Assembly: GCA_902790215.1 (NCBI GenBank)
Contig: CADAQX010000009.1
Span: 1-64,000, forward strand
Reading direction: 5' to 3'
DNA from: an uncultured Bacteroidota bacterium
GTDB lineage: Bacteria; Bacteroidota; Bacteroidia; Bacteroidales; P3
Length of the DNA: 64,000 nucleotides
This document shows, piece by piece, positions 8,375 through 17,201 of this stretch; within the stretch, counting starts at the first letter, position 1, and every line of letters starts with the position of its first letter. Below the pieces are notes generated by a model, which saw only the letters and a list, made by a program, of their open reading frames with translations, was not told the DNA's origin and did no database searches. The position numbers and the translations under genes are program-made.

Positions 8375-8382
8375 TATCTTTG
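8375..8382 (+). promoter_or_regulatory. -7 promoter element of the sufC operon (TATCTTTG)
   Basis: TATCTTTG 63 bases upstream of the sufC start. The leader contains a small hairpin (GTGGT-AGAACAA-ACCAC, 8387-8403). No clear iron- or stress-responsive operator is recognisable. Confidence 0.65.
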
Positions 8383-8445
8383 TAGAGTGGTAGAACAAAC
8401 CACTTATTGCACAACAATCAACTAATAAGATATTTATAAATATTT

Positions 8446-9210
8446 ATGGCTTTATTATCCATCCGCAATTTGCACGCTTCCATCGGCGATAAAGAAATAT
8501 TGAAGGGCGTGAACCTCGAAATTAACCGCGGCGAAGTGCACTCCATCATGGGACCCAACGGCAACGGCAAAAGCACCCTCGCCGGGGTCATTGCCGGCAA
8601 CAGCAAGTACACCGTCACCGAAGGGGAGGTCATCTACAAAGGCAAGAACATCCTTGACATGCCCGTGGACGTGCGTGCCTGCGAAGGCATCTTCCTCGGA
8701 TTCCAGTATCCCGTCGAAATACCCGGTGTCAGCATCACCAACTTCATGCGCACCGCCGTCAACGAGCAGCGCAAATATCGCGGCCTTGACCCTCTCAACG
8801 GCTCCCAGTTCCTCAAACTCATGGAGGAGAAGAAGAAAATCGTGGAGATGACCACCAACCTGGCCAACCGTTCCGTCAACGAAGGGTTCAGCGGCGGCGA
8901 GAAGAAGAAGAACGAAATCTTCCAGATGGCCATGCTCGAGCCCACCCTTGCCATCCTCGACGAGACCGACTCTGGCCTCGACATTGATGCCCTCCGCATT
9001 GTGGCCTCGGGCGTCAACAAGCTCCGCAGCGCCGACAACGCCACCGTTGTCATCACCCACTACCAGCGCCTGCTCGACTACATCGTGCCCGACTATGTCC
9101 ATGTGCTCTACGAAGGCCGCATTGTAAAGACCGGCCCCAAGGAGCTGGCCCTCGAGCTGGAGGAAAAGGGCTACGAATGGATTCGCGAAGAACTTGAAGG
9201 AAAGGAGTAG
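8446..9210 (+). CDS. sufC: Fe-S cluster assembly ATPase SufC
   Basis: SufC is the ABC-type ATPase of the SUF iron-sulfur assembly scaffold (SufBC2D) and acts in the cytoplasm. The 254-aa product has Walker A GPNGNGKST at 36-44, the Suf-type signature FSGGEKKK, Walker B LAILDETDSGLD, and the switch His in VVITHYQRLLDY. The length and the FQYPVEIPGVS segment are typical of SufC. It is seven bases upstream of sufD. The usual partners sufB and sufS are not upstream, where an unrelated gene sits on the other strand. Confidence 0.95.
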   Translation: MALLSIRNLHASIGDKEILKGVNLEINRGEVHSIMGPNGNGKSTLAGVIAGNSKYTVTEGEVIYKGKNILDMPVDVRACEGIFLGFQYPVEIPGVSITNFMRTAVNEQRKYRGLDPLNGSQFLKLMEEKKKIVEMTTNLANRSVNEGFSGGEKKKNEIFQMAMLEPTLAILDETDSGLDIDALRIVASGVNKLRSADNATVVITHYQRLLDYIVPDYVHVLYEGRIVKTGPKELALELEEKGYEWIREELEGKE

Positions 9211-9217
9211 CGCTGCC

Positions 9218-10147
9218 ATGATAAGAAAAGACCAACTACCCGACATATGGGGCGACGACCTGAAGTGCACAGCCCCGCCACATACAATGGTAGTCAACCC
9301 GGGCAAAGAGCCTTACAAACTCGTCCTGCACGACAAGGCCTATTGGAATCTTTTCCGCCTTGACCCCAAACACGGCTACGACCTACAGCCCGACCACGAC
9401 AACCTGCAACTCGTCATAAAAGAGGGTGCCGAAATGGAGCTGTACCGGCTCCAGTACATGAACAGCAAGGAGATTACAAACCTCGACATCATCATGGAGG
9501 CGGGTGCCAGACTGAACCTCTGCACCGTCACACTCAACGGCGGGCATGTGCGCAACAACATCACCGTCCGCATGAAAGGCGAAGGCTGCCAGCTCGAAGC
9601 CAACGGACTATACCTTGTAGACCGCGAACAGGAGTGCGACAACTACATATTCGTCGAACACGCCTGCCCCCACTGCATCAGCCACGAGCTTTACAAAGGC
9701 ATTGTCGACGACACGGCACGCGCACGCTTCAACGGCCACGTGCTTGTGCAGGACGGTGCCGTCAAAACCGAAGCCTACATGACCAACCGCAACATCCTCC
9801 TCACCGACAAGGCCCATGTCGACACCCGTCCTTTCCTCGAAATCTACAACGACGATGTCAAGTGCTCCCACGGCAGCACCGTCGGCCAGCTCGACAAGCA
9901 GGCGCTTTTCTATCTCCGCTCACGCGGCATCACCGAGCGCACTGCCATGACCATGCTCAGCTATGCCTTCTGCGACGAGGTGATACGCGGCATTGCCATC
10001 GACAGCCTCCGTGACACCGTGGGCGACATGGTGAAGAAACGCCTTCACGGCGAGCTGTCGCCGCTGTGCGACGATTGTGCCATACAATGCACCACGCCCT
10101 GCAACGGTTCTGAGGCCAACTTCTACATCGACCCCGACAAATTGTAA
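9218..10147 (+). CDS. sufD: Fe-S cluster assembly scaffold protein SufD (short form)
   Basis: SufD pairs with SufB and SufC in the SUF scaffold. The 309-aa product shows the SufBD beta-helix core, with DTRPFLEIYNDDVKCSHGST and QLDKQALFYLRSRGI, and the C-terminal helical segment. The N-terminal region is much shorter than in proteobacterial SufD. The C-terminus carries four cysteines (C284, C287, C291, C295; CDDCAIQCTTPC), which could bind metal or be a lineage trait. The start at 9218 (MIRKDQLPDIW) follows sufC by seven bases; an alternative TTG at 9194 would overlap sufC. Confidence 0.9.
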   Translation: MIRKDQLPDIWGDDLKCTAPPHTMVVNPGKEPYKLVLHDKAYWNLFRLDPKHGYDLQPDHDNLQLVIKEGAEMELYRLQYMNSKEITNLDIIMEAGARLNLCTVTLNGGHVRNNITVRMKGEGCQLEANGLYLVDREQECDNYIFVEHACPHCISHELYKGIVDDTARARFNGHVLVQDGAVKTEAYMTNRNILLTDKAHVDTRPFLEIYNDDVKCSHGSTVGQLDKQALFYLRSRGITERTAMTMLSYAFCDEVIRGIAIDSLRDTVGDMVKKRLHGELSPLCDDCAIQCTTPCNGSEANFYIDPDKL

Positions 10148-10168
10148 CACGCACACCGCCGAATCCCC

Positions 10169-11761
10169 ATGCGCCGAATCCTCCTGTTCCTGCTCTTTTG
10201 CCACGTTCTCTGCGGTGTCGCCGCCCAAAGCGGCCACGCCTACCCCATGGCCGCCGCCGACCGGGGGCGTATGGAGCGTGCCATACAGGAATACAACAAA
10301 AAGCACTATCGCAAATCAAACGACCAGCTGCTTCAACTCTCCAAACTCTACCCCAACAACCCCGACATATACTTCTATCTCGGCCTTAACGCTGTCAAGC
10401 GCGACTTCAACGCCACCGGCATCCGGCGCAACTTCACGCGGGTCATCCAGCTTGCACCCGACTATCCCGATGCCGTCGCACACTACTACATGGGCATCAT
10501 ACACTACACCGACAACCAGTTCGACCAAGCCGTGGACCAATTCAACCAGTATTTCACCCTGGCCAACAGCCACGGCACCCCCGAAAGCGACGCCCTCTAC
10601 ATGGAAGCCTCCAACTACCTCTATTGGTCCCAGTTCCTTGCCGAGGCCTACCGCCATATCGCGCCCTACAACCCCCACGTGGTCGCCGGTGTCTCTTCGC
10701 CCGAGGACGAGCTCCTGCCCTTCTTCACTCACGACGGTTCGCAATGCTTCTTCCTGCGCTACACCTCCATGCCGTCACCCGTTGCCATCCACAGCAACGA
10801 GTTGCAGCCCAAGCAGCTCAAACTCTTCTCCGCAGCCCGTCGCGACGGTCTCTTTGCCAATGCCCGCATACTCCCGGCCCCCTTCAACCAGGGAGACCCT
10901 GAAGGCAGTGTTTCCATCACCGCCGACAACCGGGAACTTTTCTACTCCGTCATACGCCGTTTCAGGGGCTATAACAACAGCGACATATACCTTTCACGCT
11001 TCGACGGAACCCGCTGGAGCCCCGTGTCCAACCTCGGCGACAGTGTCAACGCAGCCGACTGCTGGGACTCGCAGCCCTCTGTCACCCCCGACGGCAACAC
11101 CCTCTACTTTGCCTCCAACCGCAAGGGCGGCCTCGGCGGCACAGACATCTGGCGCTGCCGCCGCAAAGCCGACGGCACCTGGAGCCGCCCTGTCAACCTC
11201 GGTTCCAGCGTCAACACCCCCGGCAATGAGAAATGCCCCTTCATCCATGCCGACGGCCATACCCTCTACTTCGCCTCCGACAGCTGGCAGGGCTTCGGCG
11301 GATACGACATTTACTACATAGACCTCGACCGGGACACCCTCTCCCGGCCCACCAATCTCGGCCTCCCCTTCAACACCGAGGAGGACGACATCACTTTCGG
11401 CGTATTTGCCGACGGCACCCGTGCCTACTATGCCGGCCGCACCGACTCTGCCGACCGCATCGGGGGCACTGATGTACTCACCTTCGACCTCTACCCTGCC
11501 GCACGTCCCGAAGCCATGACGCTCATCCGCGGGCAGGTCTCCGCCCCTGACGGCGCACCCCTCCAGGCCACAGTCACCGTCACGCACGGCTCTCACACCT
11601 CAATGGTCTATACCGCCGACTCCTCCGGGGCTTTTGCCATTCTCATCTCACAGCAGCGCCCCAACAGCGTCACCGTCACTGCTCCCGGCCACCGTAGCGT
11701 CACCCTCTCCGACACCCGCCTGCGCCAAGCGCCCCTCACCGTCACCCTGCCACGTCTGTAA
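10169..11761 (+). CDS. TPR and PD40 beta-propeller envelope protein (PorE-like without OmpA domain)
   Basis: A 530-aa exported protein with signal peptide MRRILLFLLFCHVLCGVAAQ. Residues about 25-175 form TPR-like helices (AIQEYNKKHYRKSNDQLLQL, then LAPDYPDAVAHYYMG). Residues about 190-450 hold PD40/WD40-like blades with repeated D-G-xx-LYFAS and GGxDI/YDIY motifs. Residues about 465-530 look like a carboxypeptidase-regulatory-like beta domain. This order resembles the T9SS protein PorE, but the C-terminal OmpA peptidoglycan-binding domain of PorE is absent. It follows sufD by 21 bases and precedes an ABC exporter. The T9SS link is inference from domain order. Confidence 0.75.
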   Translation: MRRILLFLLFCHVLCGVAAQSGHAYPMAAADRGRMERAIQEYNKKHYRKSNDQLLQLSKLYPNNPDIYFYLGLNAVKRDFNATGIRRNFTRVIQLAPDYPDAVAHYYMGIIHYTDNQFDQAVDQFNQYFTLANSHGTPESDALYMEASNYLYWSQFLAEAYRHIAPYNPHVVAGVSSPEDELLPFFTHDGSQCFFLRYTSMPSPVAIHSNELQPKQLKLFSAARRDGLFANARILPAPFNQGDPEGSVSITADNRELFYSVIRRFRGYNNSDIYLSRFDGTRWSPVSNLGDSVNAADCWDSQPSVTPDGNTLYFASNRKGGLGGTDIWRCRRKADGTWSRPVNLGSSVNTPGNEKCPFIHADGHTLYFASDSWQGFGGYDIYYIDLDRDTLSRPTNLGLPFNTEEDDITFGVFADGTRAYYAGRTDSADRIGGTDVLTFDLYPAARPEAMTLIRGQVSAPDGAPLQATVTVTHGSHTSMVYTADSSGAFAILISQQRPNSVTVTAPGHRSVTLSDTRLRQAPLTVTLPRL

Positions 11762-11780
11762 TCCGAAAACAAGCAACGCC

Positions 11781-13610
11781 ATGCACGATATCTGGAGAGT
11801 CTTCCGCTACACAAAGTTCTATCCCTGGAACATAGCAGCCAATCTGCTCTTCAATATGCTGGCTGTCATCTTCAACCTTTTCACCTTCGTCACCATTGTT
11901 CCCTTCATCGAACTTGTTTTCGGCTCTCCCCAACCCGTCGAGTTGCCGCCTTTCTCTCTTAGCCAGGAATACCTGTCGCTCTTCATGACTCACTCCCTCG
12001 CCCTTCTCAAGGCTCGCCACGGCCAGTGGACATGCCTCCTCGGCTTTGCTTTTGTCTATCTTGCCTTCTCGTTTTTCTCCAACCTGTGCCGCTATGCCGC
12101 GCAATTCGTCATCAGCCCCATGCGCAACGGCATCGTCATGCGCCTGCGCGACGACATTTACCACAAAGTCACCATACTCCCTGTCTCCTACTTCAACTCC
12201 CGCCGCCGGGGCGACATCATCAGCCGCATGTCCAACGACCTCTCCGACATTGAATGGGGTGTACTCACATCCATCATCTCCCTCGGCAAAGACCCCGTCA
12301 ACATCATCGTATTCGCCGCCGTACTCATATTCATCAGTCCGCGCCTTTTCCTGTATTTCTTGATTATCATGCCTGTGGCCGTATGGCTCATCAGCGTTAT
12401 CGGCAGCAGCCTGCGCCGCAGTGCCGCCAAAGGGCAGTCGGGTCTCGGACACCTCTTCGCAATCCTCGAAGAGTCGCTCTCCGGCATCCGCACCATCAAA
12501 TCCTTCGCACAGGAACAGCTCAGCACCGACCGTTTCGACAACGCCAACCAATCCTACGCCCGCCGCATGATACACGTTGCCACACGCCGCGAGCTCAGCA
12601 GCCCCCTCTCCGAAGTGCTCCTCACCATAGGGCTTGCCTTCATCCTCATCCTCGGCGGCCTCGCCGTGCTTCAGGGCGAACTCCTCTCCTCTGTCTTCGT
12701 CCTCTTCGTCATCCTCTTTGCCCGCCTTGTGCCGCCCGTCCAGTCCATTGTGCGCGTATACAACAACCTGCAGAAAGCCAATGCTGCCGCTGTCCGCATC
12801 TTTGAAATCATGGATGCTGACGAAACCATTATTGAGAAAGACCATCCTGTTGTTCTCAACGGATTTACGTCCACTATAGAATACCGCGATGTATCCTTCG
12901 CCTACCGCACCGGACCCGACACCGACCCCGTCTATGTGCTCCGCAACATCAACCTCACCATCCCTTGCGGGCAGACCATTGCCATAGTAGGTCCTTCCGG
13001 AGCCGGCAAGACCACACTCGTCGACCTCCTCCCCCGTTTCTACGACAGCACACAAGGCGACATACTTATTGACGGAATCCCTGTCCGCGACCTGAACATC
13101 AACAGCCTCCGGGCACAGATTGGCCTCGTGTCGCAGGACTGCATCCTCTTCAACGACACCGTCGCCAACAACATAGCCTTCGGCCGCACCGGCCACAGTC
13201 CGGAGCAGGTGCATCAGGCCGCCATGATTGCCCATGCCGATGAATTCATATCACAATTGCCGCAAGGCTACGACACCAACATCGGCGACAGCGGCATCAC
13301 CCTCAGCGGAGGCCAGCGCCAACGCCTCAGCATTGCACGCGCCGTGCTCAAAGACCCGCCCATCCTCATCCTCGACGAAGCCACCTCAGCCCTCGACACC
13401 GAAAGCGAGCGCGCTGTGCAGCAGGCCCTCAACCGCCTCATGCAAGGCCGCACATGCATTGTCATCGCCCACCGACTCTCCACCATACGCCACGCCGACC
13501 ATATCATTGTCATGGACAAAGGCGTCATAGTAGAGAGCGGAACCCACGACCAGCTCATCGCCCGCCAGGGCCTCTACCACCGCCTTGTTGACATGCAGTC
13601 ATTCCTCTAA
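11781..13610 (+). CDS. MsbA-type ABC exporter (fused membrane and ATPase domains)
   Basis: The 609-aa product starts [20 protein letters not shown]. It has about six transmembrane helices (residues about 15-335) with coupling segments such as [20 protein letters not shown], then an ABC ATPase domain with Walker [10 protein letters not shown], signature [10 protein letters not shown], Walker [13 protein letters not shown] and the switch His in [13 protein letters not shown]. This is a homodimeric type IV ABC exporter of the MsbA/lipid A flippase group; the substrate cannot be read from sequence. It is 19 bases downstream of the TPR/PD40 gene and probably ends the sufC transcript. Confidence 0.9.
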   Translation: MHDIWRVFRYTKFYPWNIAANLLFNMLAVIFNLFTFVTIVPFIELVFGSPQPVELPPFSLSQEYLSLFMTHSLALLKARHGQWTCLLGFAFVYLAFSFFSNLCRYAAQFVISPMRNGIVMRLRDDIYHKVTILPVSYFNSRRRGDIISRMSNDLSDIEWGVLTSIISLGKDPVNIIVFAAVLIFISPRLFLYFLIIMPVAVWLISVIGSSLRRSAAKGQSGLGHLFAILEESLSGIRTIKSFAQEQLSTDRFDNANQSYARRMIHVATRRELSSPLSEVLLTIGLAFILILGGLAVLQGELLSSVFVLFVILFARLVPPVQSIVRVYNNLQKANAAAVRIFEIMDADETIIEKDHPVVLNGFTSTIEYRDVSFAYRTGPDTDPVYVLRNINLTIPCGQTIAIVGPSGAGKTTLVDLLPRFYDSTQGDILIDGIPVRDLNINSLRAQIGLVSQDCILFNDTVANNIAFGRTGHSPEQVHQAAMIAHADEFISQLPQGYDTNIGDSGITLSGGQRQRLSIARAVLKDPPILILDEATSALDTESERAVQQALNRLMQGRTCIVIAHRLSTIRHADHIIVMDKGVIVESGTHDQLIARQGLYHRLVDMQSFL

Positions 13611-13682
13611 CATCTTCCTGCACCAAAAATGTTCTTTTTGGCCTTTTTCATTATTATTAATTCTTAATTCAAATAAAAGTTG

Positions 13683-13690
13683 TATCTTTG
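13683..13690 (+). promoter_or_regulatory. -7 promoter element of rpsA (TATCTTTG)
   Basis: TATCTTTG followed by CAATTCGC, 106 bases upstream of the rpsA ATG. It predicts a leader of about 100 nt. Confidence 0.75.
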
Positions 13691-13715
13691 CAATTCGCGT
13701 ATGGGTAGCCCGATG

Positions 13716-13770
13716 CCTGCCAAGAAGGTATTGCCCAGCGTGTTATATAAGTTTAACCCGGTCTGGCAGG
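13716..13770 (+). promoter_or_regulatory. Structured rpsA leader (possible autoregulatory element)
   Basis: In the rpsA 5' leader CCTGCCA (13716-13722) can pair with TGGCAGG (13764-13770), enclosing about 40 nt. Ribosomal protein S1 represses its own leader in other bacteria; a similar role here is inference. Confidence 0.35.
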
Positions 13771-13796
13771 GGGCCACAAACAACACAATCTCACAC

Positions 13797-15596
13797 ATGG
13801 ATTACAAAAATGTGCAACCGTTAGCAGATTTTGACTGGGCTGCTATCGATAAAAAAGAAGAAGTCAACAGCGAACAGGTCAAAGAGATGACCGACAAGTA
13901 TGAGCAGACCTTCAAATCTTTCACTGAACAGGAAGTCATCGAAGGCACCATCGTCAGCATCAGCGACCGCGAGGCCGTAGTCAACATCGGATTCAAGAGC
14001 GACGGTGTCATCCCCGCCTCCGAACTGCGCTACAACCCCGATTTCAAAGTGGGCGACAAGATTGAAGTATATGTCGAAAGCCAGGAAGACTCCAACGGTC
14101 AGCTTCTCCTCTCCCACAAAAAAGCACGCATCCTCAAGAGCTGGGAGCGCGTCAACCAGGCCTACGAAAGCCAGGAAATCATCACCGGCTACGTCAAGAG
14201 CCGCACCAAAGGCGGTCTTATCGTCACCGTATTCGACAACATCGAGGCCTTCCTCCCCGGTTCGCAAATCGATGTCAAGCCCATCCGCGACTACGATGTC
14301 TTCGTCGACAAGACCATGGAATTCAAAGTTGTCAAGATCAACCACGAATACAAGAACGTCGTTGTTTCTCACAAAGCCCTCATCGAGGACGAAATCGAAG
14401 CCCAGAAAGCCGAGATTATCAGCCACCTCGAAAAAGGTCAGGTTCTCGAAGGAACCGTCAAGAACATCACCCCCTATGGCGTGTTCATCGACCTGGGCGG
14501 CGTAGACGGTCTCATCCACATCACCGACCTCAGCTGGGGCCGTGTTTCCGATCCTAAAGACATTGTCGAGCTCGACCAGAAAATCAACGTCGTCATCCTC
14601 GACTTCGACGAGGCCAAGCACCGCATTGCCCTCGGTCTCAAACAGCTCACTCCTCACCCCTGGGATGCTCTCGACCCCAACCTCAAACAGGGCGACCATA
14701 TCCATGGCAAAGTGGTGGTCATTGCCGACTACGGTGCATTCGTCGAAGTGGTGCCCGGTGTCGAAGGCCTCATCCACGTCAGCGAGATGAGCTGGAGCCA
14801 GCACCTCCGCAGCGCTCAGGACTTCCTCAAAGTTGGACAGGAAGTCGAAGCCGTCATCCTCACTCTCGACCGCGAGCAGCGCAAGATGAGCCTCGGCCTC
14901 AAGCAGCTCATGCCCGACCCCTGGCTCACCATCAACGAGAAATACCCCGTGGGCAGCAAGCACACCGCCACCGTCCGCAACTTCACCAACTTCGGCATCT
15001 TTGTCGAGCTTGAAGAGGGCGTCGATGGCCTCATCCACATCAGCGACCTGAGCTGGAGCAAGAAAATCAAACACCCCGCCGAGTTCACCAAGATTGGTGA
15101 CAGCATCGAGGTGGTAGTCCTCGAAGTCGATGCCGAGAACCGTCGTCTCAGCCTCGGCCACAAACAGCTCGAGGAGAACCCGTGGGATGTCTACGAGTCG
15201 CTCTTCACCGTTGGCAGCATCCATCAGGGCACCATCACCAACCTCAATGACAAGGGTGCCACCGTTTCTCTGCCCTACGGCGTTGAAGGCTTCGCTCCCA
15301 TGCGTCATCTCGACAAGGAAGACAAGTCCAAAGCCCGCCAGGGTGAAACCCTCGACTTCAAAGTCATCGAGTTCTCCAAAGAGAACAAGAAGATCATCGT
15401 CTCCCACAGCCGCATCCATCAGGACAACATCGAAGGCGAGCGCGTGAAGAGCGAGAACGAAGAAGCCAAGAAAGAGCGCGCCACCAAGAAGACCGTCAAG
15501 AAGATCAACGAGGCTCTCGAAAAGACCACCCTTGGCGACCTCAGCGTGTTAGCAAGCCTCAAGGAAGAAATCGAGAAAGAAGAGAAAGGCGAATAA
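13797..15596 (+). CDS. rpsA: 30S ribosomal protein S1
   Basis: S1 binds mRNA on the 30S subunit. The 599-aa product has six S1 RNA-binding repeats with the expected pattern G-x(I/V)-x(n)-G-F/V-F-V/I-(D/E)-x(n)-G-L-I-H-x-S/T-(D/E)-(L/M)-S-W; three consecutive repeats contain VDGLIHITDLSW, VEGLIHVSEMSW and VDGLIHISDLSW. The C-terminus is Lys/Glu-rich. The start at 13797 (MDYKNVQPLADFDW) is chosen because the longer frame from 13680 would translate from inside the promoter. It is monocistronic with its own promoter, leader and terminator. Confidence 0.95.
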   Translation: MDYKNVQPLADFDWAAIDKKEEVNSEQVKEMTDKYEQTFKSFTEQEVIEGTIVSISDREAVVNIGFKSDGVIPASELRYNPDFKVGDKIEVYVESQEDSNGQLLLSHKKARILKSWERVNQAYESQEIITGYVKSRTKGGLIVTVFDNIEAFLPGSQIDVKPIRDYDVFVDKTMEFKVVKINHEYKNVVVSHKALIEDEIEAQKAEIISHLEKGQVLEGTVKNITPYGVFIDLGGVDGLIHITDLSWGRVSDPKDIVELDQKINVVILDFDEAKHRIALGLKQLTPHPWDALDPNLKQGDHIHGKVVVIADYGAFVEVVPGVEGLIHVSEMSWSQHLRSAQDFLKVGQEVEAVILTLDREQRKMSLGLKQLMPDPWLTINEKYPVGSKHTATVRNFTNFGIFVELEEGVDGLIHISDLSWSKKIKHPAEFTKIGDSIEVVVLEVDAENRRLSLGHKQLEENPWDVYESLFTVGSIHQGTITNLNDKGATVSLPYGVEGFAPMRHLDKEDKSKARQGETLDFKVIEFSKENKKIIVSHSRIHQDNIEGERVKSENEEAKKERATKKTVKKINEALEKTTLGDLSVLASLKEEIEKEEKGE

Positions 15597-15634
15597 CCCA
15601 CGCTCATCCCTTTCGGTTTCATACCGATACCCAC

Positions 15635-15672
15635 AAAGCCGGGACACACAATGTGTCTCGGCTTTTGTTTTG
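15635..15672 (+). terminator. Rho-independent terminator of rpsA
   Basis: Stem AAAGCCGGGACACA / TGTGTCTCGGCTTT with a 3-nt loop and one G-T pair, followed by TGTTTT. Confidence 0.85.
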
Positions 15673-15777
15673 GGTCAACGTAAGCTGGGTTTACAAGGAG
15701 CCGCGACAATCAACGGCACAGCCATGCTGCACCGTCAGGCAGAACTCAGCTGGGAGCTGTGGCAGACTATTGTTTGA
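15673..15777 (+). pseudogene. Remnant of a second shikimate dehydrogenase gene (C-terminal 34 codons)
   Basis: In frame from 15673 to the TGA at 15775-15777 the sequence encodes a tail containing GAATINGTAMLHRQAELSWE. This matches the AroE C-terminus; the intact aroE of this window (45034-45798) has GGLAMLHRQAELSWEIW, sharing twelve residues in a row. Nothing of the rest of AroE is present upstream, where the rpsA terminator sits. The nucleotide sequences have diverged at many third positions, so this is an old decayed copy or vertical remnant. It overlaps the end of the convergent gene by 11 bases. Confidence 0.75.
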
Positions 15778-16945
15778 CTACTTTGTGGCTTACCACATTC
15801 CCTTGGCGCGTGGTGATGCGAAGCAGATAGGTGCCGGATTCCAAATCTCTGAGGTCGAGTGTGTGGCTTGCATCGCTGTGCAGCAGCAGACGTCCCGTAC
15901 TGTCCAGCACTTCCAGCTTCTCTGCGTCGGGAAGGTCAATGGTCAGTGTCCCGTCGGTGGGATTGGGATAGACTGCCGGTTCTTCCTCCATCTCTCCTGT
16001 CAGGGACGGCACGGCAGCGTGTGAGCTGTCGGGGCGGAGATAATCGCCCAAAAGCGTGGAAAGGTCGATACTCAGCAGCTGCGCGGGCTGACTGATGCCG
16101 AAACGCGAAAAGGCCTCGTTGGTAAGCCAGTAGTGCAAACCGTCGGCACTGACGATGGCCTCTGTTTGTGTGCCTATGGGTCTGTCCAACGCCAGTCGGT
16201 CGTGATGCCCTTGGTCGAAGGCGGTTCCGTCGAAGTCATACATCACAAACACAAATGGTTGCAGCAGGAGGCTGTAGCCGCACAAGGCCAGCACCTGTCT
16301 CGTTCCCTCGGGGGTGATGCGAGCCGTGTGGCAGGCCCCTGTCACCAGCCCATCCACGTCGAGTGTAAAGCGAGGCAGCGCCGTGTATGTGCCGGGCTCC
16401 TTGGGCAGGGCGAAGCAGGTGGTGTGCCGTGAAGACCATTGCTTGGTGAAAAGAAACAGGCTGTCGCCTACGGCCACCATTGCCTCGCAGTCGTAGTCGG
16501 TTGTGGGCAGCCTGCGGGCTCCTGCGCCGGCGGGGTCGTAGCCGCTGTAGGTGAAGGCAATGGTGTCGAAACGGCAAAGCCCGCGCGTCAAGTCGCTTTT
16601 GCGCATGCGCAGGATGCGCAGGTCATTGCGCAGCCGCTCGTGGTTGTTGCCGAAATCGCCGAAATAGAAATAGACCGAATCCTGTGCCACTTCTTCCATG
16701 TCGTTGAACGAAGTGTCGCAGCCTACTTGCTGCAATGTCGCGGCCGTCAGTGTGTCGAGGCAGTGCAGGGTCAGGTTGCCGTGGTCGTTGCTGGTCCACA
16801 GGCGGTTTTCCCAGTAGAAAAGGGCCGACGTGTTGCCCAGTCCTGAGTCCAGCTCCCCTACCACAGTGGTGGCCAAAGGCTGTGCGATTGTTTGCAAAGA
16901 ACAAGTTACCAGCAGAATAAATATAAATGCAGCATGCTTTTCCAT
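15767..16945 (-). CDS. Secreted protein with T9SS type A sorting domain
   Basis: A 392-aa exported protein: signal peptide MEKHAAFIFILLVTCSLQT ending at IAQ, a middle region of about 290 residues with beta-propeller-like strands (LYFxGDFGNN-type blades, DYDCEAMVAVGDSLFLFTKQ), and a C-terminal region of about 75 residues with VYPNPTDGTLTIDLP, EVLDSTGRLLL, LESGTYLLRI and a KVVKQ end. That last part is the Por-secretion-system type A sorting domain (TIGR04183). It should be exported across the outer membrane by T9SS. Its enzymatic function, if any, is not recognisable. The -7 element sits four bases before the ATG, predicting a leaderless mRNA. Confidence 0.8.
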   Translation of the reverse strand: MEKHAAFIFILLVTCSLQTIAQPLATTVVGELDSGLGNTSALFYWENRLWTSNDHGNLTLHCLDTLTAATLQQVGCDTSFNDMEEVAQDSVYFYFGDFGNNHERLRNDLRILRMRKSDLTRGLCRFDTIAFTYSGYDPAGAGARRLPTTDYDCEAMVAVGDSLFLFTKQWSSRHTTCFALPKEPGTYTALPRFTLDVDGLVTGACHTARITPEGTRQVLALCGYSLLLQPFVFVMYDFDGTAFDQGHHDRLALDRPIGTQTEAIVSADGLHYWLTNEAFSRFGISQPAQLLSIDLSTLLGDYLRPDSSHAAVPSLTGEMEEEPAVYPNPTDGTLTIDLPDAEKLEVLDSTGRLLLHSDASHTLDLRDLESGTYLLRITTRQGNVVSHKVVKQ

Positions 16946-16949
16946 AATG

Positions 16950-16957
16950 CAAAGATA
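16950..16957 (-). promoter_or_regulatory. -7 promoter element four bases before the start codon (TATCTTTG)
   Basis: On the minus strand TATCTTTG-CATT-ATG. The spacing predicts that transcription starts at the initiation codon of the T9SS type A protein gene. Confidence 0.7.
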
Positions 16958-16992
16958 CGTTTTAAAATTGAAAAGTGAAAATTGAAATATTG

Positions 16993-17057
16993 CGTTAATG
17001 TGTTAATTCGTTAATTCGTGAGTCATTTGACCGCGCCAAGGACTAACACATTCACAC
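16993..17057. repeat. Word-array hairpin, family A variant
   Basis: Contains GTTAATGTGTTAATTCGTTA, the core TTTGACCGCGCCAAG (17026-17040) and the opposite arm GACTAACACATTCACAC. The core matches those of the elements at 17062, 23236 and 54058, while the flanking words differ (TTAATTCG instead of TTGCTTGA). Confidence 0.6.
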
Positions 17058-17061
17058 TTTA

Positions 17062-17155
17062 AATGATTGCTTGATTGTCTGATTGCTTGATTGTTTGAGT
17101 AATTCTGACTGCGCCAGCACTCAAGCATTGACACAATCAAGCATTCAAGCAATAG
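17062..17155. repeat. Word-array hairpin, family A
   Basis: Left arm built from TGATTGCTTGATTG words, core CTGACTGCGCCAG (17105-17117) flanked by GAGT and ACTC, right arm CAAGCATT...CAATCAAGCATTCAAGCAAT. The arms are imperfect inverted repeats of each other. Confidence 0.75.
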
Positions 17156-17185
17156 TTCAAATAATATTTATTCAAAAAAAAATCG

Positions 17186-17193
17186 TAACTTTG
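17186..17193 (+). promoter_or_regulatory. -7 promoter element of the acyltransferase gene (TAACTTTG)
   Basis: TAACTTTG fits TAnnTTTG and lies eight bases upstream of the ATG at 17202, implying a leader of only a few nucleotides. Confidence 0.65.
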
Positions 17194-17201
17194 CAAATTC
17201 A

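Noticed and set aside
7822-8385. Overlapping open frames on both strands (145 aa minus, 129 aa plus) as possible genes
   Set aside because: They run through the dispersed repeat; the second copy at 53779 has a 10-bp indel and stop codons in both frames, and neither product resembles a known protein.
13821-15419. 532-codon frame antisense to rpsA
   Set aside because: Mirror of the S1 repeats; composition is repetitive Asp/Val/Phe and there is no promoter.
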